Made by a program: the position numbers and the translations under genes. From the NCBI GenBank assembly GCA_900116485.1, contig FPAX01000019.1:1-41381 (forward strand): a DNA stretch of 41,381 bases. Direction: 5' to 3'. Under the pieces are notes generated by a model. That model ran no database searches. It was not told the DNA's origin and saw only the letters and a program-made list of their open reading frames with translations. Shown piece by piece: positions 7,957 through 15,140 of this stretch. The stretch's first letter is position 1; the number at the start of each line of letters is the position of its first letter. The stretch is from Selenomonas sp. GACV-9 (lineage in GTDB: Bacteria; Bacillota; Negativicutes; Selenomonadales; Selenomonadaceae).

Positions 7957-9255
7957 TCATTTCGTGACGCAGGCGCGGTCGATTTCCTGGCCGTCGGGCA
8001 GGAAGCAGGTGACGGTCAGGCTGCTGTCGGTGACTGCGAGGGTCAGATAGTTGTCGGTTTCGGGCTGTGGCGCGACGACCTTGTCGAAGGCATGGCCAGT
8101 CCAGAGGTTTGGATAGCGGACGTTGCCAGCGACGCCGGTCAGGATATAGAGGGGGCCCTTGTCAGTGCTTGGCTGCTTATCGTAGAGCCTGCCGCGGTTG
8201 CGGTAGGTGTGCAGGTGGGCGGTCAGCACGAGGTCGATGCCGAGCTCGTCAAAGAGCGGCATGAAGGCCCTGCCAACAGCGCTGATGCCCTCCTTGCGCT
8301 CGGGGCGTTTCTTGATGCGATACTGCAATACATCTTTATGGATCAGCACGACCTTCCATTTTGCCGTGCTTTTTTGTGTGTCATCTTTGAGCCAGGCGAG
8401 CTGCTCGTCAAGGAGGCCCGGCTTGAAGTCGTTTGTCTCATCCCATTGGCTGTTGAGGACGATGAAATGCACAGCGCCATGATCGAAGGAATAGTAGTAG
8501 CGAGAAAAAGTGGCACTCTGGTTTTCGGGAACGTCGAAATAGTGCAGGTAAGCTTCGGGCAGGCGGACTTTCCAGTTCTGATCATAGGTTTCGTGATTGC
8601 CCATGATGGGGGCAAAGGGAATCTTGGCAATCATGGGCTCAACGCCGTCAAACCAGGCCTGCCATTGCGTGTGGTCTTCGCCGTTGTCGACGATGTCGCC
8701 CATGTTGATGAAGAACTGGGCCTCGGGATGGCGCTGCCAGGCCGTGTGCGCAAGCGCTGACCAGTCGCTGTAGTCGCTGGACTGGCTGTCGGGGAATATC
8801 AGTGCTGTATAGCTGTGGCTGCCGAGAGGGGGCGTGTGCATGGGGTGCCAGTCGCTGGCGGACTTGGAGCCTGTGACTCGGTATTCGTAGTTCGTGTCAG
8901 GCTGGAGGTCTTCAAGCAGGGCGCTGTATTGGCAGTTTGTCTGCCCGTCGTCGCTGAAGGTCACATCGCAGGCAGCAACCTGCTGGCTGGTCTCGCTGTC
9001 AGTGGTGCGGTATTCGACAGCAGCGTTTGCGAGCGGGGTCTCTGACTGTCACATGATGCGGCGCGTGGTGGCGGGATTTTCAGTGATGATTTGGCGCAGG
9101 AACCGCGCGTTCATATTGCCGAACAAGACATGGGCGTTATTCTGGGCGCGGCGGAACAGGCTGGTGCCTGGCAGCAGGTAAAGCCCTGCTGCCAGGATGC
9201 CGAGACCGGCCGAGCCTTTCAGGAAGGTGCGGCGGGTGAGGAATGATCTTGTCAT
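7957..9255 (-). pseudogene. Tat-exported metallophosphoesterase interrupted by in-frame TGA
   Basis: The product begins with a twin-arginine signal (SFLTRRTFLKGSAGLGILAAG) at ATG 9255, behind AAGGAG. After ...ENPATTRRIM the frame hits TGA at 9049-9051 (codon 69), then continues in the same frame for 363 codons. The continuation has an N-terminal fibronectin-like purple-acid-phosphatase domain and a calcineurin-like domain with FINMGDIVDNGED, PIMGNHETYD and LTAHLHTY metal motifs. Relatives have Trp at this place (IMWQSE, from memory), so a single TGG-to-TGA change explains it. TGA serves as a normal stop elsewhere here. Either a recent nonsense pseudogene, a sequencing error, or a gene relying on UGA read-through (UGA followed by C). 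Confidence 0.8.
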
Positions 9256-9393
9256 GAGAAACTCCTTCATTATATAAACGCAGAAATCAGCTGTTTTACT
9301 TATTTTATCGGTTAGAGCCAGCTCAAAGTCAAGCAGTTTTTTCTTGGCAGGCTCTTTTGCCTGTGCACAAGTGTGTTTGAACAATAGTTTTCG

Positions 9394-9423
9394 TTGACAG
9401 TGACAGGCAAGATTTGCTATTAT
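9394..9423 (+). promoter_or_regulatory. purB promoter with extended -10
   Basis: TTGACA (9394-9399), 18 bases, TATTAT (9418-9423), preceded by TGC (an extended -10). Predicted transcription start is near 9430, only about 20 bases before the leader hairpin. Confidence 0.7.
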
Positions 9424-9450
9424 AGTCAAGGGAAATAAGGAAATCTCCAG

Positions 9451-9500
9451 ACTCAAAACGAGGCCTGCACCCCAAGGGGAGAGGTCAATTTGAGTTTTTT
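9451..9500 (+). terminator. Leader terminator (attenuator candidate) of purB
   Basis: ACTCAAA (9451-9457) pairs with TTTGAGT (9489-9495), enclosing GGCCT/AGGTC and a CCCC-AA-GGGG hairpin, and is followed directly by a T run to 9500. It lies in the 5' leader of purB, about 60 bases before the start codon, so transcription must pass it. I do not recognise a purine, PRPP or ZTP riboswitch core. Confidence 0.65.
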
Positions 9501-9561
9501 CGTCGTGTTTTCACTTCCGCGGTGCAGTGACGCCGCCAGGAAAATGAGGAGGAAATCACTA

Positions 9562-10854
9562 ATGATCGAACGTTACACCAACCCGGAGATGGGGCATCTT
9601 TGGTCCATCGAGAACGAATGGCAGCAGATCTTGAATGTCGAGATGGCTGCCTGCGACGCCATGGCCGAGCTCGGAGAGATTCCGGCCGAGGCTGCGAAGA
9701 ACATTCGCGCCAAGGCAAAGTTTGATGTCAAGCGTATCAAGGAAATCGAGTCCGTTACGCATCATGATATCATCGCTTTCCTGACCAACGTCGCCGAAAA
9801 TGTTGGTGATGATTCCAAGTACGTCCATAAAGGCTTGACTTCGAGCGATGTCAAGGACACGGCATACTGCATGATGATGCGCGATGCCGCAGACATAATC
9901 CTCGATGACCTCAAGAAGTTCCGCGAGGTACTGCGCCGCCGTGCGGTGGAGTTCAAGCACACGCCGTGCATCGGCCGCACCCATGGCATCCATGCGGAGC
10001 CGATGACGTTCGGTCTGAAACTTTTGCTCTGGAGCGCTGAGATCGAGCGCGATATCGAGCGCGTCGAGCATGCGAAGAAAATCGTTTCGGTCTGCAAGCT
10101 CTCGGGTGCTGTCGGCACCTACTCCAATATCGATCCGCGCATCGAGGAAATGGTCGGCAAGACCCTTGGCCTTCAGCCGGTTCGCCTGGCTACCCAGGTC
10201 ATCCAGCGCGACCGTCATGCGGAGTACGTGACGACGATGGCTATCGTATCGAGCACCCTCGAGAAAATCGCGACCGAGGTCCGCAACTTGCAGCGCACGG
10301 ATATCCGTGAGGCCGAGGAGTACTTCTCCCCCGGCCAGAAGGGTTCCTCGGCTATGCCGCACAAGCGCAACCCCATCAACTGCGAGCGCATCTCGGGCAT
10401 GGCCCGCCTGAACCGTGGCAATGCCGTAGCCGCTATGGAAGACATCACGCTCTGGCATGAGCGCGACATCTCTCATTCCTCCGTTGAGCGCGTCATCCTG
10501 CCGGATACGACGATCAACCTCGACTACTGCACGAAGAAGCTCACGAATATCATTGACAAGCTGCTCGTCTATCCGGAGAAGATGATGCACGACATGAACC
10601 GCACGGGCGGTCTCATGTACAGCTCCCGTCTGCTGCTGGCTGTTGTCAGCAAGGGCGTACTGCGTGAAGAGGCCTACAAGTGGGTACAGCGCAATGCCAT
10701 GAAACGCTGGATGGAAGGCAAGGACTTCAAGGAGAGCGTTGAAAACGATCCGGATATCACGAAGTATCTGACGAAGGAAGAAATCGATGACTGCTTCGAT
10801 TACAAGTTCTTCATCCGCCGCGTCGATATGATTTTCGAGCGTTTCGGTCTGTAA
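9562..10854 (+). CDS. purB: Adenylosuccinate lyase
   Basis: Cytoplasmic enzyme of purine synthesis that cleaves fumarate from SAICAR and from adenylosuccinate, 430 residues. The fumarase/aspartase-superfamily signature GQKGSSAMPHKRNP is present near residue 260, along with TSSDVKDTA (about residue 94) and GRTHGIHAEP, which contains the general-acid His region. ATG 9562 is chosen because AGGAGG lies about 10 bases upstream and residue 1 then starts the conserved MIERYTNPEM; a longer in-frame extension runs through the leader terminator. It sits 154 bases before purA, so both steps from IMP to AMP are encoded together. Confidence 0.95.
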   Translation: MIERYTNPEMGHLWSIENEWQQILNVEMAACDAMAELGEIPAEAAKNIRAKAKFDVKRIKEIESVTHHDIIAFLTNVAENVGDDSKYVHKGLTSSDVKDTAYCMMMRDAADIILDDLKKFREVLRRRAVEFKHTPCIGRTHGIHAEPMTFGLKLLLWSAEIERDIERVEHAKKIVSVCKLSGAVGTYSNIDPRIEEMVGKTLGLQPVRLATQVIQRDRHAEYVTTMAIVSSTLEKIATEVRNLQRTDIREAEEYFSPGQKGSSAMPHKRNPINCERISGMARLNRGNAVAAMEDITLWHERDISHSSVERVILPDTTINLDYCTKKLTNIIDKLLVYPEKMMHDMNRTGGLMYSSRLLLAVVSKGVLREEAYKWVQRNAMKRWMEGKDFKESVENDPDITKYLTKEEIDDCFDYKFFIRRVDMIFERFGL

Positions 10855-10872
10855 TTCAATATGTTATGATGA

Positions 10873-10930
10873 GCCGTGGGCTCAAATCCTTTGAGCCCTT
10901 ACGGCGTTATTATACCCGTAGGGGCTTTTT
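10873..10930 (+). promoter_or_regulatory. Overlapping antiterminator/terminator hairpins between purB and purA
   Basis: Hairpin 1 pairs 10873-10886 (GCCGT plus GGGCTCAAA) with 10890-10905 (TTTGAGCCC, TT bulge, ACGGC), 14 bp. Hairpin 2 pairs AGCCCTTACGG (10894-10904) with CCGTAGGGGCT (10916-10926), 11 bp with one U.G, followed by T26-T30. The two share 10894-10904 and cannot coexist. Hairpin 2 is an intrinsic terminator and hairpin 1 would prevent it. Confidence 0.65.
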
Positions 10931-11008
10931 GCAGGCTTTGCGGGATGGATTCGCTGCCATAGTTGGTCTGCCAGCTGGTGGACAGCGGTTATTAAGGAGA
11001 GAAATCTT

Positions 11009-12295
11009 ATGTCAACAGTAGTAGTTACCGGTACCCAGTGGGGCGACGAAGGCAAGGGCAAGATCGTAGACTATCTGGCCCAGCAGGCTGAGACGGTCGT
11101 CCGTTTCCAGGGCGGCAGCAATGCCGGCCATACGGTCGTCGTCGATGGTGAGGCCTATAAGCTCCGCCTGATGCCGTCGGGCATCCTGTTCAAGGGAACC
11201 CATTGTGTGGTAGGCAACGGCGTTGCCTTCAGCCCGAAAGTCATGCTCGAGGAGATGGATGCACTGGCTGAGCGCGGTATCGACCTTTCGGGAATCCGCA
11301 TCTCGAACCGTGCGCATGTCGTTCTGCCGTATCACTGCCTGATGGATGGCATTGGCGATGAAGCCCGCGGCAAGAACAAGATTGGCACCACCAAGAACGG
11401 TATCGGCCCCTGCTACATCGACCGCGATAACCGCATCGGCATCCGCGTCTGCGACCTCATCGACCGCGACGAGTTCGCTAAACGCCTCAAGGAGAACCTC
11501 GAAATCAAGAACCGTGAGCTCAAGCTTCTCTACGACCATGAGCCACTCGATTACGAAGAGATACTTGAGGAATACAACGGCTATGCTGACCGTCTGCGTC
11601 CTTATGTCTGCGACACGATTGCCCTGCTCAATGAGGAAGTCAAAGAGGGCCGCAAGATCCTGTTCGAGGGTGCGCAGGCTACGATGCTCGACATCGACTA
11701 TGGCACCTATCCGTATGTTACGGCTTCCCATCCGATTTCGGGCGGCGTTGGCGTTGGCTGCGGTGTAGCACCGCGCGCTATCGACAAGGTGGTCGGTATC
11801 GTCAAGGCATACTGCACCCGCGTAGGTGAAGGCCCCTTCCCGACGGAGCAGCTCAATGAGATCGGCGACAGAATCCGTGAGGAAGGCCATGAGTATGGTG
11901 TTGTCACGGGCCGTCCGCGCCGCACGGGTTGGCTCGATGCCTGCGTGGTCCGCTATGCCGGCCTGCTTTCGGGCATCGACTACATGGCTGTGACGCGTCT
12001 CGATATCCTCGACAGCTTCGACGAGATCAAGATGTGCGTCGCTTACAAGTACAAAGGCGAAATCCTCAACGAGATTCCGGCCAGCCTCAAGGTGCTGGCA
12101 GAAGTTGAGCCGGTCTATGAGACCTTCCCAGGCTGGAAGACCGACATCAGCAAGGTCCGCAAGTACGAAGACCTGCCGGAAAATGCCCGCAAATACCTCG
12201 AGCGCATGGCTGAGGTAACGGGGATCGGCCTCGGCATCGTTTCCGTTGGCCCGAACCGCGATGAAACCATCGTTCTGGCCAACGATATCTTCTGA
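11009..12295 (+). CDS. purA: Adenylosuccinate synthetase
   Basis: GTP-dependent enzyme converting IMP and aspartate to adenylosuccinate, the first committed step to AMP; 428 residues, the standard length. The GTP-binding loop WGDEGKGK is at residues 11-18, GGSNAGHTVV follows, and GIGPCYIDR and the C-terminal GTP-specificity region SVGPNRDETI are intact. ATG 11009 follows AAGGAGAG. It lies downstream of purB and behind the overlapping hairpins at 10873-10930, suggesting that the purA level could be adjusted separately from purB. A strong terminator follows at 12311. Confidence 0.96.
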   Translation: MSTVVVTGTQWGDEGKGKIVDYLAQQAETVVRFQGGSNAGHTVVVDGEAYKLRLMPSGILFKGTHCVVGNGVAFSPKVMLEEMDALAERGIDLSGIRISNRAHVVLPYHCLMDGIGDEARGKNKIGTTKNGIGPCYIDRDNRIGIRVCDLIDRDEFAKRLKENLEIKNRELKLLYDHEPLDYEEILEEYNGYADRLRPYVCDTIALLNEEVKEGRKILFEGAQATMLDIDYGTYPYVTASHPISGGVGVGCGVAPRAIDKVVGIVKAYCTRVGEGPFPTEQLNEIGDRIREEGHEYGVVTGRPRRTGWLDACVVRYAGLLSGIDYMAVTRLDILDSFDEIKMCVAYKYKGEILNEIPASLKVLAEVEPVYETFPGWKTDISKVRKYEDLPENARKYLERMAEVTGIGLGIVSVGPNRDETIVLANDIF

Positions 12296-12310
12296 TTTTA
12301 ACGCAATAGA

Positions 12311-12346
12311 AAAGCCCATCTGCTGGATTGTCAGTAGATGGGCTTT
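12311..12346 (+). terminator. purA terminator
   Basis: A 15-bp stem with one G.U (12311-12325 with 12332-12346) carries AAAGCCCATCT and AGATGGGCTTT. Its loop and 3' arm also hold the -35 box of the next transcript. Confidence 0.85.
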
Positions 12347-12356
12347 ATGCTATAAT
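12328..12356 (+). promoter_or_regulatory. Promoter of the small toxin mRNA (RNA I)
   Basis: TTGTCA (12328-12333), exactly 17 bases, TATAAT (12351-12356). The -35 box is embedded in the purA terminator. Predicted start is around 12363, at GGTGCTACC. Confidence 0.7.
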
Positions 12357-12416
12357 GACGGCGGTGCTACCATTGCGGCAGGCGGTAAGTCTTAGCCCCA
12401 GAGAGGGGCGATGCGG

Positions 12417-12485
12417 ATGACGAAATATGATTTTTTCGCGTTGATGCTTTTGACGCTTCTCATGATCGTTGCCATAAAGGCATAA
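12417..12485 (+). CDS. 22-residue hydrophobic peptide, candidate type I toxin (holin-like)
   Basis: The peptide begins MTKYDFFALM and continues as an uninterrupted Leu/Met/Ile/Val stretch ending AIKA: one membrane helix with charged ends. It resembles the putative holin-like toxins of Firmicute type I modules, which depolarise the inner membrane. AGGGG (12404-12408) is 8 bases before ATG 12417; an in-frame ATG at 12411 is too close to it. The ribosome site is locked in a hairpin, GCCCC (12395-12399) with GGGGC (12405-12409), which is common in such mRNAs. The transcript has its own consensus promoter and a convergent RNA opposite. Family assignment rests on length, the MTKY start and locus layout only. 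Confidence 0.55.
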   Translation: MTKYDFFALMLLTLLMIVAIKA

Positions 12486-12486
12486 G

Positions 12487-12524
12487 AAAACCGCCCTGCA
12501 GTCTCACAAACTAGGGCGGCTTCT
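12487..12524. terminator. Shared terminator of RNA I and RNA II
   Basis: CCGCCCT (12491-12497) pairs with AGGGCGG (12513-12519). The minus-strand transcript meets a TTTTCTT run after the stem; the plus-strand tail CTTCTTC is weaker. It lies between the two convergent small transcripts. Confidence 0.7.
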
Positions 12525-12575
12525 TCAAGCTGAAACTATATGCGGGGCTGACCGTCTAACGGTAGCACCTTCTCT
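12487..12575 (-). ncRNA. Convergent small RNA, candidate antitoxin (RNA II)
   Basis: Predicted about 90-nt transcript from a consensus minus-strand promoter, running to the shared terminator. It contains no start codon with a usable frame. Its 5' part repeats motifs of the toxin mRNA 5' end: GGTGCTACC (12569-12561) and CGGTCAGCCCC (12554-12544). The AGCCCC segment matches the toxin anti-ribosome-site arm and could pair with GGGGC at the toxin ribosome-binding site. This resembles the Fst/par layout of two convergent RNAs sharing a terminator, except that the repeats are inverted rather than direct. Confidence 0.5.
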
Positions 12576-12581
12576 ACACTC

Positions 12582-12610
12582 ATTATATCGATATTTATGT
12601 TTTCAGTCAA
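12582..12610 (-). promoter_or_regulatory. Promoter of the convergent small RNA (RNA II)
   Basis: On the minus strand TTGACT (12610-12605), 17 bases, TATAAT (12587-12582). This is stronger than the opposing toxin promoter, as expected for an antitoxin in excess. Confidence 0.75.
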
Positions 12611-12624
12611 GAAAGGACAGAAAT

Positions 12625-13446
12625 ATGGCTTATAAGATGTTGGCATTTGACCTTGATGGTACGCTCAATAATGATGATAAAGTGATTACGCCGAAAACGA
12701 AAGAGGCTATCATGAGCCTGCAGAAACAGGGCGTGGTAGTCGCACTGGTATCGGGGCGGCAGGCCCCGGGACTCAAGCGCGAGGCCGAGGCGCTGGAGCT
12801 TGAGAAATATCACGGCCTGCGCATTTCCTACAATGGCGGCCGCATTGAGGATGCTACGACGAAGGAAATCCTTTTTGACAGCAGTATCGATAACAAGCTG
12901 GCGGTCAAATTCCTGCGTCACCTGGAGCAGTGGCCGGAGCTTTCGCCTATCGTCGATGATGGGGAGTATATCTATACGACGGATGCCAGCCGCCATAAAG
13001 TCATGGACGAAAGCCGCAACAACAACCTCAAGATAAAAATTGTCGACAATATTGCCGATGCTGTGGCTGCTGGCGGCTTCGATCCGGTAAAGATCCTGAC
13101 GGCTGCCCCCAATGAGATCCTCGTGCCGCATCTGGCAGATATCCGCCGCGGCTTTGAGGATAAGATGTCCTTCGTACAGTCGGCGCCGTGGTTCTACGAG
13201 GGCACCATCAAGGGGGTCAGCAAGCTCAGCGCACTGGGCCACGCTTGCGAGCGCCTGGGCATCGAACAGAGTGAGGTCATGGCCTTCGGGGATGCCCAGA
13301 ACGATATGAGCATGCTGGAGTTTGCCGGCTATGGCGTCGCCATGGGCAACGCCTGCGAGGAGCTCAAGGAGATTGCTGACGAAGTCACCCTTTCCAATAA
13401 TGAGGATGGCATCGCCGTGACGCTTTCAAAGCACTTTTCTATGTGA
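12625..13446 (+). CDS. HAD-IIB (Cof-type) sugar-phosphate phosphatase
   Basis: A 273-residue cytoplasmic phosphohydrolase. HAD motif I FDLDGTLNND (about residues 8-17) carries the nucleophile Asp, VSGRQ is motif II, the Lys of motif III lies near GTIKGVSKLSAL, and motif IV is FGDAQNDMSMLE. The large cap between motifs II and III is the Cof type. Members dephosphorylate sugar phosphates, flavin or pyridoxal phosphate; the substrate here is undetermined. ATG 12625 follows AAAGGA. The stop overlaps the region just before the RsmH-like gene, suggesting co-transcription. Confidence 0.85.
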   Translation: MAYKMLAFDLDGTLNNDDKVITPKTKEAIMSLQKQGVVVALVSGRQAPGLKREAEALELEKYHGLRISYNGGRIEDATTKEILFDSSIDNKLAVKFLRHLEQWPELSPIVDDGEYIYTTDASRHKVMDESRNNNLKIKIVDNIADAVAAGGFDPVKILTAAPNEILVPHLADIRRGFEDKMSFVQSAPWFYEGTIKGVSKLSALGHACERLGIEQSEVMAFGDAQNDMSMLEFAGYGVAMGNACEELKEIADEVTLSNNEDGIAVTLSKHFSM

Positions 13447-13454
13447 GGCGCCGG

Positions 13455-14546
13455 ATGGAACAGCAGCATAAACGGCGCATCCACTACAGCGGCAAATATC
13501 CGCGGCGCTTTGAAGAAAAATACAAGGAATTGAACCCGGAAAAATATGGCGATGAGATTGCCCATGTCATCGCCAAGGGCAACACGCCGGCAGGCATGCA
13601 TATTCCCATCATGGTCAATGAGATTTTAGAGGTGCTGGCCATAAAGCCCGGTGAACGTGGCTTTGATGCGACCTTGGGCTATGGTGGTCACACCTCAGCG
13701 ATGCTGGAAAAACTCGAGGGAAAAGGGCACCTGATCAGCGGGGATATTGACCCGATAGAGTCGAAGAAGACCGAGGCGCGTATCCGGGCTAAGGGCTTTT
13801 CCGAGGCTATTTGGGAGCTGCGCAATATGAATTTCTGCCAGATTGACGAGCTGGCGCGTGAGGTGGGGCCTTTCGACTTCATTCTCGCGGATCTTGGCGT
13901 ATCCTCCATGCAGATTGACAATCCGGAGCGCGGTTTCACTTATAAAAGCGAAGGCCCCCTTGATTTGCGGCTGAATCCCGAAGCAGGTATCACGGCCGCC
14001 GAGCGGCTTCGGGACATTGACGAGTATGAATTGGAAGGCCTCTTGCAGGAAAATGCCGACGAGCCCTATGCCGCCGAAATCGCTCGCTATATCGTAAAGA
14101 CGCGCCGCCGCCGGCCCATAAAAACGACGAAGGACCTGCACGAAGCCATCGGGCAGGCGCTTTCTAAGGTAAAACTGCCCAAGGAGATGGCCGAGCGCGC
14201 TGGTTACAGCACAAAAAAACAGGCACTGGCCCGGGTAGAACTCATCAAGAAGAGCAGTGCCCGCGTATTCCAGGCTCTGCGCATCGATATCAACCATGAG
14301 TACGAAGTTCTTTATGAGTTCATGGAGAAACTTCCTGCGGCGCTCGCGCCTGGCGGCCGGGCGGCAATCCTGACGTTCCATTCGGGGGAAGACCGCATCG
14401 TCAAGAAGGCCTTCAAAGCCTTCCATCAGCAGGGCCTATACGCCGATATCGCCCAGGATGTCATCCGTCCTACAAAAGAAGAATGTTACCGCAACAGCCG
14501 TGCCCACTCGACAAAACTGCGCTGGGCGGTCAAGAGTGCGAAGTAA
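13455..14546 (+). CDS. RsmH/MraW-like methyltransferase paralogue
   Basis: A 363-residue SAM-dependent methyltransferase resembling RsmH, which N4-methylates C1402 of 16S rRNA. Signatures are recognisable but altered: DATLGYGGHTSAML (usually DGTLGGGGHS), FILADLGVSSMQIDNPERGF, SEGPLDLRLNP, ALRIDINHEYEVL, LTFHSGEDRIVKKAF (usually HSLEDRIVK) and NSRAHSTKLRW. It has about 50 extra basic residues at the N-terminus and is not in a dcw cluster (no mraZ, ftsL or pbp neighbours). It is therefore probably a paralogue whose RNA target may differ. GAGG lies 6 bases before ATG 13455; a GTG at 13443 in the same frame overlaps the previous gene and is less likely. Confidence 0.75.
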   Translation: MEQQHKRRIHYSGKYPRRFEEKYKELNPEKYGDEIAHVIAKGNTPAGMHIPIMVNEILEVLAIKPGERGFDATLGYGGHTSAMLEKLEGKGHLISGDIDPIESKKTEARIRAKGFSEAIWELRNMNFCQIDELAREVGPFDFILADLGVSSMQIDNPERGFTYKSEGPLDLRLNPEAGITAAERLRDIDEYELEGLLQENADEPYAAEIARYIVKTRRRRPIKTTKDLHEAIGQALSKVKLPKEMAERAGYSTKKQALARVELIKKSSARVFQALRIDINHEYEVLYEFMEKLPAALAPGGRAAILTFHSGEDRIVKKAFKAFHQQGLYADIAQDVIRPTKEECYRNSRAHSTKLRWAVKSAK

Positions 14547-14625
14547 CAAATACATATACTTCTATTTTTTTCGTTTGGCATATGATACAATAAAAGTCAG
14601 TATGTAAGAAAGGTGGAAGGTAAGC

Positions 14626-15069
14626 ATGAAAATTACCATCGGCAGTGATCACGGTGCTGTCCAGCTCAAAGAAGAGGTCAAGATGGTCCTCAAGGAATAC
14701 GGCGACATTGAGGTGACGGATGTCGGTACCTTTGGCACGGAGTCGGTTGACTATCCGGATGTTGCTGAGAAGATCTGCGCTGACGTTGTCTCGGGCAAGT
14801 CGGATCGCGGTATCGCCCTCTGTGGTACAGGCATCGGTATCAGCATTGCCTGCAACAAGATCAAGGGCATCCGCTGCGCACTTTGCGGCGATGTCTACTC
14901 GGCTAAGATGTCGCGTCAGCACAATAATGCCAATGTGCTCGCCATGGGCGGCCGCGTCACGGGCTTTGGCCCGGCTGGCGAGATCGTTCGCGCCTGGGTC
15001 GAGACTGAGTTCGAGGGCGGCCGTCATGAGCGCCGCGTGAATAAGATCATGGCCCTTGAGCAGAACTGA
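14626..15069 (+). CDS. rpiB: Ribose-5-phosphate isomerase B
   Basis: A 147-residue LacA/RpiB-family enzyme interconverting ribose 5-phosphate and ribulose 5-phosphate. GSDHGA at residues 6-11 and the catalytic Cys66 in ALCGTGIGIS are present, as is the GDVYSAKMSRQHNNANVL segment that contributes the active-site His/Arg pocket. ATG 14626 follows AGGTGGAAGG. An extended -10 (TGA-TACAAT, 14583-14591) lies upstream. The order rpiB-glyA-upp is conserved in many Firmicutes, linking pentose phosphate, one-carbon units and pyrimidine salvage. Confidence 0.93.
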   Translation: MKITIGSDHGAVQLKEEVKMVLKEYGDIEVTDVGTFGTESVDYPDVAEKICADVVSGKSDRGIALCGTGIGISIACNKIKGIRCALCGDVYSAKMSRQHNNANVLAMGGRVTGFGPAGEIVRAWVETEFEGGRHERRVNKIMALEQN

Positions 15070-15140
15070 CCGCTATCTATAACCAACAACAATATAAGCA
15101 AGTGTCCGCGTTCATCTGTCTTTTATAGGAGGTTCTCCCT

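Noticed and set aside
9430..9500. Purine, PRPP or ZTP riboswitch before purB
   Set aside because: The conserved core sequences of these classes are not visible; only a terminator hairpin is supported.
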